64,000 nt of DNA from positions 13,607,508-13,671,507 of the forward strand of contig JAKZAP010000007.1 of the NCBI GenBank assembly GCA_023053575.1, given 5' to 3'. This DNA is from Branchinecta lynchi. Lineage: Eukaryota; Arthropoda; Branchiopoda; Anostraca; Branchinectidae. Positions within the stretch are counted from its first letter, which is position 1. The number at the start of each line of letters is the position of its first letter. Under the pieces are notes generated by a model, which made no database searches, was not told the origin of the DNA, and was given only the letters and a program-made list of their open reading frames with translations. The translations under genes were made by a program, and so were the position numbers. Positions 57,301 through 64,000 of this stretch are shown piece by piece.

Positions 57301-60300
57301 AGACGGAAATATCATTTGTGTTTCTGCTGCTTTCTCTACTTGGACGGCCCTTGACTTTGATCTCGTCTTGAATCTTGAATCATCGCATTATGCTGTTCTC
57401 AGTTCTAAAACTGGGAGATCCAGGTGAAACTAGTCGTATTTTAAGGCCTTGTTCATTGTTATGATAAGCTAGTTCAGGTTATACATTGTTTATGTGTTGT
57501 GTTAGTGGTAACAAATTGTTTTCAAACACTATTTGAAAAAGTCTTTCATTTTTTTGCAATAAACCCGATCAGTTTGGTTAAATTTAATTTTGTTACGAAA
57601 ATGTTGGGAAAATGTTGGTATGAAATTGTTGTTTTTTTTGGAAGAAATTCTTGTTTTTCAGTGAAATTTGACACCCCACCCCCAAAATAGGTATGAAAAT
57701 AATAATACACATACTATTTTGGATCACCCCACCTTGGTATGAAAAGTACCTTTTGGAGCACCAAAGGACCCACCCCCACCCAGCCGAATACCCTGGAATT
57801 TAAGACCAGTGCCCCCCTGCTTGAGCCCGATATTGACACGAAAGCCAAGAACCTTACTAAACTACTCACAGCAGCGGCGGAGTCAGCGATCCACAAAAAT
57901 ACATTTGGACAACATCGCATAGTCCCAAACAAGCCACCCAAAATCTGGTGGAACGACGAGTGCAAAGAAACAACAACAGAGAAGAGAAGATGCAGAAATC
58001 ACTAAATCAGTACCAGAAAAGACCGTCCTTCGAAACCAGGATGGCGCTACGAAGAGCTGAAGCAAATGTGAAGAAGGCCGTGAACAAAGCAAAGAGGAAA
58101 GTCTGGGCAAACTACTCGGCTGAGCTCGACGAGAAAGTACCACCAGGAAAAGTTCACCAAATCATCAACAGGATTTGTGGCAAACAGTCAAATGACAGGA
58201 TTCCCACAATTTCCCACAACGGAAGAGTACACCACAATGACATTCAGAAAGCAGAAATTTTCGCCGAACAATTCCAGCGACCAAAACCAACCATCACGGC
58301 TGCAAAACCGAGGATCTGCAAACTGTACGATAAAGCCCTATTTAAGAAGGAGGTTATAGCACCATTCACCATGGCAGAGCTGGAAACAACTCTTGAAGAC
58401 TCAAAAGCTAACTCGGCCCCAGGCGAGGACGAAATCAGTTACGAGTGGGTCACCAAAGCCGGCCCGAAGTTCCATGAAGCTCTGCTGCACGTCTCAAACC
58501 AGGCGTGGAAAGCAAAACGTTTCCCCACAATCTGGAAGCGAGCCATCGTGAAGCCAATAAAGAAAACAGGGAAACCCCCTCACAACGCCTCCTCTTACCG
58601 ACCTGTATCGCTCCTTCCTGTCCTGGGAAAAATTTTAGAGAAAATGGTTGCCAGCCGCCTCGAATGGTTCTGTGAGGTAAACAAGCTCCTCCCCACATGG
58701 CAGTCAGGTTTTCGAAAGGGACGCAGCACATCCGACAACATCATCCTGCTTCAACATGCCATCAGAAGCGCTTGGAAGAGAGGAAAGATGCTCCTGGCGA
58801 TACTAGTAGACTTCGAAGCGGCATTTGACAACGTTCGCAAGGAAAAGCTGTGCCGAACTCTCCTAGACATGGACTTCCCTACAGAACTGGTAGAATTCAT
58901 CTTCGACTACCTATCGGGAAGAAGCTTCAAAGTAAAAGCAAATGAAGGTGAATCCTCTATCAGGGACCTCCTCATGGGTCTCCCTCAAGGCTCTCCTCTC
59001 AGCCCACTCCTATTTCTGCTGCTACTCAGCGAATTTGAACTCTCAAGCGACACGGCTCAAAAAGAGGCTTTCGCCGACGATCTGCTTGTCAGTGAAACGG
59101 GCAACTCCACAGACGAACTGAAGCTAAAAATGCAGAAAGCCATGGTCGAGCTCGAACAGCTCTCTGCGGCGATTGCGATCCCCATCTCAGCACTCAAAAC
59201 AAAAGCTATTCTATTCTCAAAGAAGAAATCCACAGACCTACCGAAGATTACGCTAAACGGAACAGAGATCCGCTACTAGGAGCCGTCCTGGATCAAAAGC
59301 TGTCCTGGACAAGTCACATTGAGGCAGTAAAACATTCATGCATCAGCAGGGTCGTCATTCTCAAGAGGCTGGCATCATCCAACTGGGCATCATCACCTAA
59401 ATCCCTTCTCGACTTCTTCAAAAGATACATCAGACCAAGAATAGATTTCCATCCCGAAGTAACGCTCAGCTCTAACAAACCCAGTCTGGCAAAACTTGAA
59501 ACTATCCAAAATGCTTGCATAAGAATAGCCCTCGGACTACATAAACACACCCCTACTAACAAGCTCAGGAGAGTTGCTGGCCTCCAGACAATCGAAGAAA
59601 GGTCCTGCATGCTAATGGTGAAGTACTTCACCAAAGTACAAGCCTACGGTAACGAGCACCCAATTTTCAAAATAACCTTCGGGCTGAAAAACGGGGGGGA
59701 AGATAACCTGATCTGCTCTTGGGATGCATTCAGACAACGAGTCACCGACTGGGATCGGCAGACCCAAGCAGCTCCCCCGTTCCCCCCATCCCCGCCCTGG
59801 ACGTGGCATCCAGTTGACGTATCCACCCACATGATTGATTACAAAAAAGAACAATATCCTCCAGCCCAGATCCAGTCAATCTTCTCAGATATGGCCAAAA
59901 CGAAGTACCCAGCCCACCTTCAAATCTACACCGATGGATCTCTCAAGAGCGGAAAAGCAGCCTCGGCAGCAGTGATACCGGCATATCACCTAAAACTTTC
60001 AAAAAGACTTCCAGACCAGGTGTCAGTCCTGACCAGCGAAATTGAAGCCATCAACGAAGCTCTCAAGGTCATCAAAGCTATACCACCACAGTCAGGAAAG
60101 GCAGTGATATTTTCTGACTCCAAATCGGCTCTCCTGCTGGTGAAACAACTGAGTCGGAAGACTAAGGACACCGACCTGGCCCAGATGAGACTTACCATCA
60201 CGGATCTTCGAACCAAGGGAACACAAGTCTGCTTCCAACATATCCCAAGCCACCAAGGGATCAGGCACAACGAAGAAGCCGACGCAATGGCGGGCTAACG

Positions 60301-63300
60301 ACTGACGAACCGAGCTTCAACCCACCACCCACAGTTCAAACATATCGAGATACATTACGACAACGCCTTGGCAACCGTCACCCCCCAACAACCAACGCAA
60401 ATCTTCAGATATTCTAGACAAGAGAAGAAAACTGCATCTACCTTCGAGTCAAGACCAACGCCGTAATTACAAGAAAAACTGAGTTCGACTGGGGGAGAAG
60501 ACAGGACCCCCTCTGCAGACTCTGCCAAAACGCCCAAGAAACGTTGCAGCATCTTCTCTTCGAATGCAATAGACCTTGCCCAAAGCTGACAATACTCAGA
60601 TCCGAAGTCCTGAAGCAAAACCTACCTCCTGACATCGAAGAAATATCGTCTACATCACTCCCCCCTAGACGCGAACGAGCAGTGTTCCTGCCGATCATCA
60701 CCGCCCTCAAATTCCCCTGCATTTCTTGAGAGTACCGAGCATCTCGGCCCAAGGCTGCCCTAACCTATCCTACCCAGTGCCCAGCGATTCCAACCAAACC
60801 AACCATCAAGTTATCAACCACAAGGAAGCCGAAAGGGTCCCATCCTGGAACCCAGGTGCTGACAAATTGAAAGAAGAAGATAAAAGAGAAAAGGAGAAAC
60901 AAAACCAAAGGAAAACTTTGATCTAGGAAGATATCAAAAGCCAATCAGGGATATTACGCGAATATGACGGGTCAGTTAACTCAGAAGAGCTATCACCGTT
61001 TACTAAGAAACAACATTTCTTACGTTTAGCCACCTTTGCGAGAAAGCCTCATGAAAATGCAAGGTCATGTCTGTTAAATTGTAAAAATGGTTTCCCCCCA
61101 ATTTTGGTCGGAACTGTTTTATGGCATAAATTCACCCAGTGACAACATAGCTTTAAACATACCTTTTCTGACTCTTCTGTTGGGGTGTCTTGGTGTTTTG
61201 CCCTTTCTCCCCTTTGTTGTTATTGTGTTGCGTGACGGGGTCCAGGCTCGGCCACGCCCCCGCCTTGGTGTTCGGCGATACGCTCATCTCAGGAGCTGAT
61301 GTCGATAGTAATTGCGGAGATATCGATGTTCTGAAGTAAAAAAAAGCAATGAATTAATCTGGCTATTTTATGCTTTCAGGTAGGCCAATCTCGATTTACT
61401 TGATTTTGATTGACTGTCCATTTACCAGGCTGTTCATACGCAAGGCTCGTCAATTACTTTCGATGATTCGCATGCCACTTCGACGATTCATATAAGGTCA
61501 ACCGTGGCAACCGATTGCGAAGGGTAGAAATACCGTTACAACTCCGCAGTTTCGGAAGCGCCTCGAAATCAGCATCAGTACAGTAATCAGGAATGCATTA
61601 TCAATGACAAATCAATCACCATTTTTCTAGTAAATCTGTTGTGATAAAGAACCTATCTTACCTATAATACTAACAGAACCTACTTCCATAATCACTCCAT
61701 ATATTTCTAAACCCGGAGACCCCAACATTCTAACCCTTCTAACTAAACCACGAAAATTTTCCCAAGTGCCGTGTTTTGCTACCTTCGATGTGTATCACGC
61801 TGTCGACGGTTATCTGGGAGAAGTTTTTCCCCTGTTTTTGCTGTAAGTCAACGGGTCTCTGAAAAGGCTTAAAACAGCCAAAACCGTGGGTTATTTGTTG
61901 AAAACGCAGCCTAGAACTAAAGAAGAGTTGAATAGTAAATAGTCCAAGAGGTCCTTTAAAGTTTGGGTATGACCTTTGGGCTGCTTAGAAAATTAACTTA
62001 ATGTGTGTTATTAGGAGAGATTTTGGAGGCTCCCAGGACTTTCACCGTATTTAATATTTATCTTTTGTCATGGACCATGGCTGATTAGCAAGTAAACCTC
62101 TCATATTTATCTATCGGAGTTAGGAAGGGTCCTATACGATTCCCAACAAATTTAACGAGTTCGATACTCGAATCCCACATACATAGCAAGCAAAGCGACC
62201 ACGTATATGAGAGGAAAAAGGTCTTGGACAAATTACCGTGTTTCTTTCGGTTGCGAAGCTCCGCTGGGTTGTTGCTGCTGCATGGTACTCTGTATGAGAC
62301 TCTCATGCAGCTTTCGTTCGTACTCTTGGTGTTTTCCCAACTGCATATCTTCTTTCGTAAAGCTTGCCGATTCGTCACCTAAATGAGAAAGGATCAAGAG
62401 TAACTATCATCAAGAGCTGTATAATATTTAAGTGTATTCGAAGATCTGTCTCCCCCTTCCCATTATGCATCCTTGCTCCGACTTCCAGACCCGAATGAAC
62501 ACCACCACTGTTGCCCATACTTGTGTTGCCGAAACGTACTAACTCTATAGTGCAATGGAAATGACACGGTATGCTAGGTCTCGGGTATGGATAAAGATAT
62601 AAAGCGGAAAGACAGAAACTCCCATACACCCCACGAATCGCAGTCGCAACAATCGGCACCATTTAGCGGTTGGTTATTCCTTTAGCGTTTGAAGTTCGGG
62701 CCAAAACCAAACGCTAGATGGCGCGACGCTCGATTTTTTCCAAGTTTCCTGTCTTCCTACTATTAAGGTCTTTCGCAGAGGCACCCGCTCGAATATTTAG
62801 GATTCACGACCACGGATTTTGCATATCGCGAAAGATAACCCCGGTTAAAACAGAATTAATAAAAAAAAAAAATCTAAAGAATAGTCTGCTTTCGAATTTC
62901 AGGTTATTATCGGACACCCCATTCTTTCAATTAGATCAGTTTGAAGACCATGCGATGGGAATAAGAGATGTTGAATTCTATATTTAACCTATTCCTTTGT
63001 ATGCTATGCCTAAATGATATCACTAAACGACCCGGAATTGCTTCGCGATTATTCTGATATGACTTTTCTCGAACAGGTATGAAATGTATATCATCCTATG
63101 ACCCACAGTTACTTGTCTTACGAAAACCTTCACACAGAAAGTTAGCGGTAAATACGAGAGGACGTTGATAAAAAGTCGTACAGCATCAGGAGAGGATGAT
63201 ATAAAGTCGTATAGCCTCGGGAGAGGATGATATAAAGTCATATAGCCTCGGGAGAGGATGATATGAAGTCATATCAGCCTCAAGAGAGGATGATATGAAG

Positions 63301-64000
63301 TCATATCAACCTCCAGAGGTTGTGTACATGGTTAATTGTTGACGGTTCTGTTCGAAAAAGTTATAACAGTTAACACTCTTCATCTCGGTTGATATCGGAA
63401 TAACAATCTCGATGTCCATTTTAAAATATCTGCCTCGCTGTGCTCTATAGATGTTGCTCATAACATACCTCGCCTTCGGCTCGGATAGGTTATTTTCAAT
63501 GACCGCCTCAGTGTTATTTTCTGATATCAACCTCGATGTCGGAAGTTAACATTTAATATCGTCAACACAAGATATCATATATCTGGGGGGGGAAAATCCA
63601 TATCCTAAATCACTGGTATTTGTCTTTTCTTCCTACAAGAGTTCTATAACAAGTTCGTCCCAAAATCTATAATGCAAAACTTCAAGGACCTAGATAATGC
63701 GCCAGAAAACCAATGCCAACTACTAAATCTAGGCTTGAGGACGTTATTTCGCAGAGATATTTTCGGGAACGTTTCGATGGGAATATTATTTCTCGGGGAC
63801 GTTTCCCCACAGCTAAGCCGAGCGAGCTAGCTTACTTACCAATCTCGTGCAAATACATGCAGTCTCCTTTGGGGCACGATTGGTTCTTCATGAAATGGGA
63901 GCAATATTTCGTCGTGCCAAGAGAGGCTTTCAAGGTTCTTCCATCGACACAAAAGTTGTTAACTGCCTGTATCGCCCGCAGCGCGTCGTCACTTCGGACG
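41926..64000 (-). CDS. CNOT4: CNOT4, CCR4-NOT-associated E3 ubiquitin ligase (span, 5' part off window)
   Basis: CNOT4 (yeast Not4) is a RING E3 ligase with an RRM and a C3H1 zinc finger. It acts with the CCR4-NOT deadenylase in mRNA decay and in ubiquitination of stalled ribosomes. Eight exons in the window join with consistent phases: 63840-64000, 62237-62378, 61163-61330, 53589-53808, 51358-51562, 45853-46236, 43427-43819 and 41926-42311. The first holds the RRM end, VNNFCVDGRTLKASLGTTKY, and the finger CSHFMKNQSCPKGDCMYLH (C-x8-C-x4-C-x3-H), near-identical to animal CNOT4. The second has SASFTKEDMQLGKHQEYERK. Later exons are disordered, Ser/Pro/Gln-rich, with the conserved DDDLGFDPFHETQKALAELV and the tail DSPPHWLRSLEQLTEGG. 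The RING and most of the RRM lie right of the window. Introns hold a full-length LINE and many MITEs. Confidence 0.95.
42470..43258 (+). repeat. Family H repeat copy 3
   Basis: It has GGATGCCACATAGCGATCGC, then GACGATGAAACTTACCATG. Two near-identical tandem units of about 150 bp follow (GATGAAACTTGGTGGGAAGA, then CCTAGATATATCA and a long G-run at about 42905 and 43062-43092). The left hairpin end is truncated. It lies in the last CNOT4 intron. Confidence 0.75.
43427..43819 (-). CDS. CNOT4: CNOT4 exon: LKNLFPNIN motif
   Basis: It reads LFGSKLLSFRNTNSQLGSHP, a Gly/Pro/Gln-rich middle and EWQDRLKNLFPNINVTTG. The acceptor TTTTCAG and donor GTAGGA bracket 393 bases. The LKNLFPNIN block matches the LRNLFPNIN-type segment of CNOT4 tails. 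Confidence 0.92.
43942..44364. mobile_element. Family L element (TTAA TSD)
   Basis: The terminal inverted repeats AGGACACCTGAA and TTCAGGTGTCCT are flanked by TTAA at 43938-43941 and 44365-44368. It is 423 bp with no ORF, in a CNOT4 intron. Confidence 0.85.
44369..45852. other. CNOT4 intron, nothing recognised apart from a C-run
   Basis: There is a C-run at about 44917-44931 and AT-rich sequence at 45170-45700. No exon or repeat could be paired. Confidence 0.4.
45853..46236 (-). CDS. CNOT4: CNOT4 exon: DDDLGFDPF motif
   Basis: It reads DDDLGFDPFHETQKALAELV and EKESLIQRNSGYQQQMGYSN, then the repeated LPPPGFNPPGFNPPGMG. The DDLGFDPF block is the best-conserved part of the CNOT4 tail. The acceptor ATTTTAG and donor GTACGT bracket 384 bases. 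Confidence 0.94.
46269..46639. mobile_element. Family M element copy 1 (TTAA TSD)
   Basis: AGGACC and AGGTCCT ends are flanked by TTAA at 46265-46268 and 46640-46643. The interior (GGAGACCCCAATTTCGTACG, CCTTCGATGTGTATCACGCT, AGTCAACGGGTCTCAGAAAA) recurs at 61648-61955, 24473 and 28266. Confidence 0.82.
46644..47137. other. CNOT4 intron, nothing recognised
   Basis: AT-rich. A TTGATTGATTGA-like tail near 46880 may be the end of an old LINE. Confidence 0.35.
47138..47596 (-). mobile_element. Family H element copy 4 (short, reverse)
   Basis: The ends are TATGGCACTTG and GCAAGTGCCATA. The right end carries the same hairpin as copy 1 (TATGGCATTTGGCC-GGAAGGCAAGTGCCATA) next to a CCGACCGACAGACAGACC tract. 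It has one GTTTCATCGTCC unit and a C-run at about 47390. It is an internally shortened form of copy 1. Confidence 0.78.
47958..48252 (+). mobile_element. Family A MITE copy 4
   Basis: The ends are GAGCGTGTTCCATCC and GGTGGAACACGCTC. The flanks AGT and TGT differ at one base, so the 3-bp duplication is imperfect. Confidence 0.88.
48253..49076. other. CNOT4 intron, nothing recognised
   Basis: I found no supported gene or paired repeat here. Confidence 0.4.
49242..49692 (-). mobile_element. Family F hAT-type element copy 2 (TSD ATATCTAC)
   Basis: The ends are CAGAGGTGGGCGAATCC and GGATTCGCCCATCTCTG. ATATCTAC lies at 49234-49241 and 49693-49700. It is a reverse-oriented deletion derivative of copy 1, sharing the ATCATGTACATAG and GGTATCAGATAACGTG stretches. 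Confidence 0.93.
50047..50902 (+). mobile_element. 5'-truncated LINE tail with intact 256-codon frame
   Basis: An open frame (50046-50816) reads LESLQLQYYKRVFGLHQTTH, RLWLKITNMSKDRLARLAYD and YACPLCEKEEENLDRFLRRC. This is the post-RT C-terminal region of a non-LTR retrotransposon ORF2 with a decayed CCHC finger (His replaced by Arg). After the stop come a G-run and a GATCTATCTATCTAT tail typical of target-primed insertion. It begins inside a family E unit, so it is a 5'-truncated insertion. The unbroken frame suggests it is young. Confidence 0.72.
51358..51562 (-). CDS. CNOT4: CNOT4 exon: SQSFFSSET segment
   Basis: It reads EFVPDTLSQEDSDPGSSNSG, then EESQSFFSSETFHVTKTVTT. The latter resembles the EPQSLFTSETIPV stretch of vertebrate CNOT4. 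The acceptor TTATAG and donor GTGAGT bracket 205 bases, 68 codons plus one base. Confidence 0.88.
51903..52924. mobile_element. Family I element copy 2, split by family A copy 5
   Basis: The ends are AGTTTAACTGAAAAGC and CTTTTCAGTTGAACT. The interior AGTGCCTGAA, TTTTTCGTTAAGCATAC and TCCGACAGGGAAATTTCAC match copy 1. About 300 extra bases at 52165-52465 are an unidentified insertion. The TTAA duplication is not preserved. Confidence 0.75.
52595..52889 (-). mobile_element. Family A MITE copy 5 (3-bp TSD TAA), nested in family I
   Basis: The ends are GAGCGTGTTCCACCC and GGATGGAACACGCTC, with TAA at 52592-52594 and 52890-52892. The orientation is opposite to copy 3. Confidence 0.93.
52925..53588. 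other. CNOT4 intron, nothing certain
   Basis: A plus-strand frame at 53295-53618 runs into the antisense of a CNOT4 exon and has no support. GATGGCATTTTCCTCTTCC is shared with 30389-30407, so an old repeat is likely. Confidence 0.35.
53589..53808 (-). CDS. CNOT4: CNOT4 exon: Ser/Thr-rich linker
   Basis: It reads GKSREKQQPKPGTSLPQQSR through ILTTGSSTESK. The acceptor TTCTAG and donor GTATGT bracket 220 bases, one base plus 73 codons, ending at phase 0. The full-length LINE lies in the intron just upstream. Confidence 0.85.
53959..53980 (+). repeat. LINE target-site duplication, left copy (22 bp)
   Basis: Purine-rich 22-mer starting ATAAAAGAG and ending GAGAAACA. It is identical to 60880-60901, and the bases outside both copies differ. 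Confidence 0.88.
54070..55371 (+). pseudogene. LINE ORF1 (gag-like, three CCHC knuckles) with in-frame TGA
   Basis: A 434-codon frame starts MSSPFTGKWADEPPDP and is read through except for one TGA at 54703-54705. The N-terminal half is an RNA-binding-like ORF1p region. Three knuckles follow: CSKCLLHGHTKN-stop-C, CRRCGKQDHKEDSC and CKNCKSQGHSALEKQKC. The stop falls inside the first knuckle, where Trp is common. The C-terminus is Pro-rich, then acidic, ending TEDIED. ORF2 starts right after its TAA. Confidence 0.85.
56166..57819. mobile_element. hAT-type non-autonomous element inserted in LINE ORF2 (TSD CTTGAGCC)
   Basis: The terminal inverted repeats are CAGGGGGGCACTGGT and ACCAGTGCCCCCCTG. 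Similarity extends about 30 bp (AAAT-CC-AGGGTAT). CTTGAGCC lies at 56158-56165 and 57820-57827. Three subterminal units of AAAATGACCCCCC with CCAAAATCT lie at about 56270-56370. No transposase was seen. With one duplication copy its 1662 bases are a multiple of three, so the LINE reading frame matches on both sides. Confidence 0.95.
56858..56965 (+). other. Signal-peptide-like open stretch with splice donor inside the hAT element
   Basis: 36 codons begin MVLLALVTLVPLWVALVCPR, a Met followed by a hydrophobic stretch, and run directly into a canonical donor GTAAGC at phase 0. It could be a captured host first exon or chance. No partner exon is visible in the element. Confidence 0.25.
60880..60901 (+). 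repeat. LINE target-site duplication, right copy (22 bp)
   Basis: Identical to 53959-53980. It directly follows the GAAAGAAGAAG tail of the LINE. Confidence 0.88.
61163..61330 (-). CDS. CNOT4: CNOT4 exon: Ser/Pro/Gln-rich, phase-neutral
   Basis: The acceptor TACTTCAG and donor GTATGT bracket 168 bases (56 codons). It reads TSISPQLLSTSAPEMSVSPN, GAWPSLDPVTQHNNN and KTPQQKSQK. It enters and leaves in the same phase, and the neighbouring exons also join in frame without it. It could therefore be a cassette exon. Confidence 0.8.
61648..61955. mobile_element. Family M element copy 2
   Basis: The left end AGAACCTATCTTACC and right end AGAGGTCCT lie next to ATAA and TTAA. The interior CTAAACCCGGAGACCCCAAC, CTACCTTCGATGTGTATCAC and AAACAGCCAAAACCGTGGGT matches copy 1. 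Confidence 0.75.
62237..62378 (-). CDS. CNOT4: CNOT4 exon: post-finger helix
   Basis: It reads GDESASFTKEDMQLGKHQEY then ERKLHESLIQSTMQQQQPSG. The acceptor ATTTAG and donor GTAATT bracket 142 bases that fit the flanking phases. The basic helix after the finger is conserved in animal CNOT4. Confidence 0.95.
62379..63166. other. CNOT4 intron, nothing recognised
   Basis: A plus-strand frame at 62718-62987 has no recognisable motif and ends in AT-rich sequence. I do not call it. Confidence 0.35.
63167..63320 (+). repeat. 31-32 bp minisatellite (about 5 units)
   Basis: The unit is GAGGATGATATAAAGTCGTA plus TAGCCTCGGGA. The last units change to ATATGAAGTCATATCAGCC. It lies in the CNOT4 intron after the zinc-finger exon. 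Confidence 0.9.
63332..63566. repeat. Short fold-back repeat
   Basis: GTTGACGGTTCTG...CGGTTGATATCGGAATAACA at the left pairs imperfectly with TGTTATTTTCTGATATCAAC...ATATCGTCAAC at the right. Confidence 0.5.
63840..64000 (-). CDS. CNOT4: CNOT4 exon: RRM end and C3H1 zinc finger
   Basis: It runs off the right edge. It reads DDALRAIQAVNNFCVDGRTL and then the C3H1 finger, ending LHEIG with one base carried over. The donor GTAAGTAAGC lies below 63840. Confidence 0.96.

Larger units (their letters stand above)
55372..60727 (+). pseudogene. LINE ORF2 (EN-RT-RNase H-CCHC), disrupted
   Basis: Endonuclease 55372-56165: LRILQWNTVSLSTYKTHEL, VICLQETNL, GGGVAILVR, TLLFGDFNAHSPLW, TDHSAV. After the hAT element the frame resumes at 57828 and shifts near 57990. 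RT 57948-59279: RPVSLLPVLGKILEKMV, QSGFRKGRSTSDNIILL, ILVDFEAAFD, GLPQGSPLSPLLF and catalytic FADD. A one-base loss near 59277 shifts the frame. RNase H is at about 59920-60298: IYTDGS, EIEAINEA, FSDSKSA, HIPSHQG, NEEAD, so all catalytic acids are present. Another shift near 60296 leads to the final CRLCQNAQETLQHLLFEC knuckle and the stop at 60727. Confidence 0.88.
53981..60879 (+). mobile_element. I-superfamily non-LTR retrotransposon, full length but broken
   Basis: A LINE with two ORFs. ORF1 carries CCHC knuckles. ORF2 carries APE-type endonuclease, reverse transcriptase, RNase H and a C-terminal CCHC. A 22-bp identical direct repeat flanks it (53959-53980 and 60880-60901, ATAAAAGAG...GAGAAACA), as expected for a target-site duplication. 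The 5' UTR is only 89 bp and the 3' end is a GAAAGAAGAAG tail. An RNase H domain after RT places it with I/Nimb/Loa-like clades. It lies in the CNOT4 intron between exons 61163-61330 and 53589-53808, on the opposite strand. One nonsense codon, at least three frameshifts and a hAT insertion inactivate it. Confidence 0.9.

Noticed and set aside
62718..62987. 89-codon plus-strand frame as a small gene
   Set aside because: No recognisable domain, AT-rich 3' half, located in a CNOT4 intron.
1..64000. A new multi-gene defence or biosynthetic system
   Set aside because: The genes present are separate housekeeping or regulatory genes with large introns. No co-oriented set of linked enzymes, toxin-antitoxin pair or immune-type cluster is visible.

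Overview
This is a window of nuclear DNA from an invertebrate animal. It holds intron-rich, conserved eukaryotic genes with canonical GT..AG splice sites and matching codon phases, set in a dense mosaic of metazoan transposons. I see no bacterial-style operons, CRISPR arrays or phage genes. The VPS26 protein reads like bilaterian/arthropod VPS26B, but I cannot place the organism more precisely.

Four host genes can be reconstructed. (1) A VPS26-like retromer gene on the minus strand has coding exons at 9394-9540, 7441-7673, 5219-5383 and 229-335. A start-codon exon at 14909-14911 is likely, and the 3' part lies off the left edge. A decayed copy of exon 2 sits at about 8073-8215. (2) An unrecognised 301-residue coiled-coil/basic-tail protein on the plus strand has exons 20857-21054, 22888-23066, 23499-23616 and 29620-30030. 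(3) A nucleoredoxin-like (NXNL2-type) thioredoxin-fold protein on the plus strand has exons 32332-32490, 36606-36739 and 36910-37048. (4) CNOT4, the RING-type E3 ligase associated with the CCR4-NOT deadenylase, is on the minus strand. Eight exons run from the right edge (end of the RRM plus the C3H1 zinc finger) down to the stop at 41926; the RING and most of the RRM lie outside the window. VPS26 and the coiled-coil gene diverge from each other. NXNL2 and CNOT4 converge. No functional link between the four genes is implied.

Most of the remaining sequence is transposon-derived. Autonomous-type remnants are a full-length but broken I-superfamily LINE (53981-60879) in a CNOT4 intron, flanked by a 22-bp direct repeat and itself split by a 1654-bp hAT-type element; a CR1/jockey-like LINE remnant (about 1640-4913); a Penelope-like element (about 25043-27105); and a 5'-truncated LINE tail (50047-50902). 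Around them are at least a dozen non-autonomous families that I lettered A to R. I could define many by terminal inverted repeats and target-site duplications: 3-bp (A, Q), 8-bp hAT-type (B, D, F, P and the LINE-interrupting element), TTAA (I, L, M) and TA-like (H). Families D, H and parts of E carry long G or C homopolymer runs, which are very common here.

The most unusual structures are two almost identical 690-700 bp fold-back elements in opposite orientation around the putative VPS26 first exon, a fold-back element whose arms are 16-bp minisatellites (10580-11632), and families E and H with palindromic or hairpin ends. I found no convincing new multi-gene system. The novelty is in the transposon families and the coiled-coil gene.
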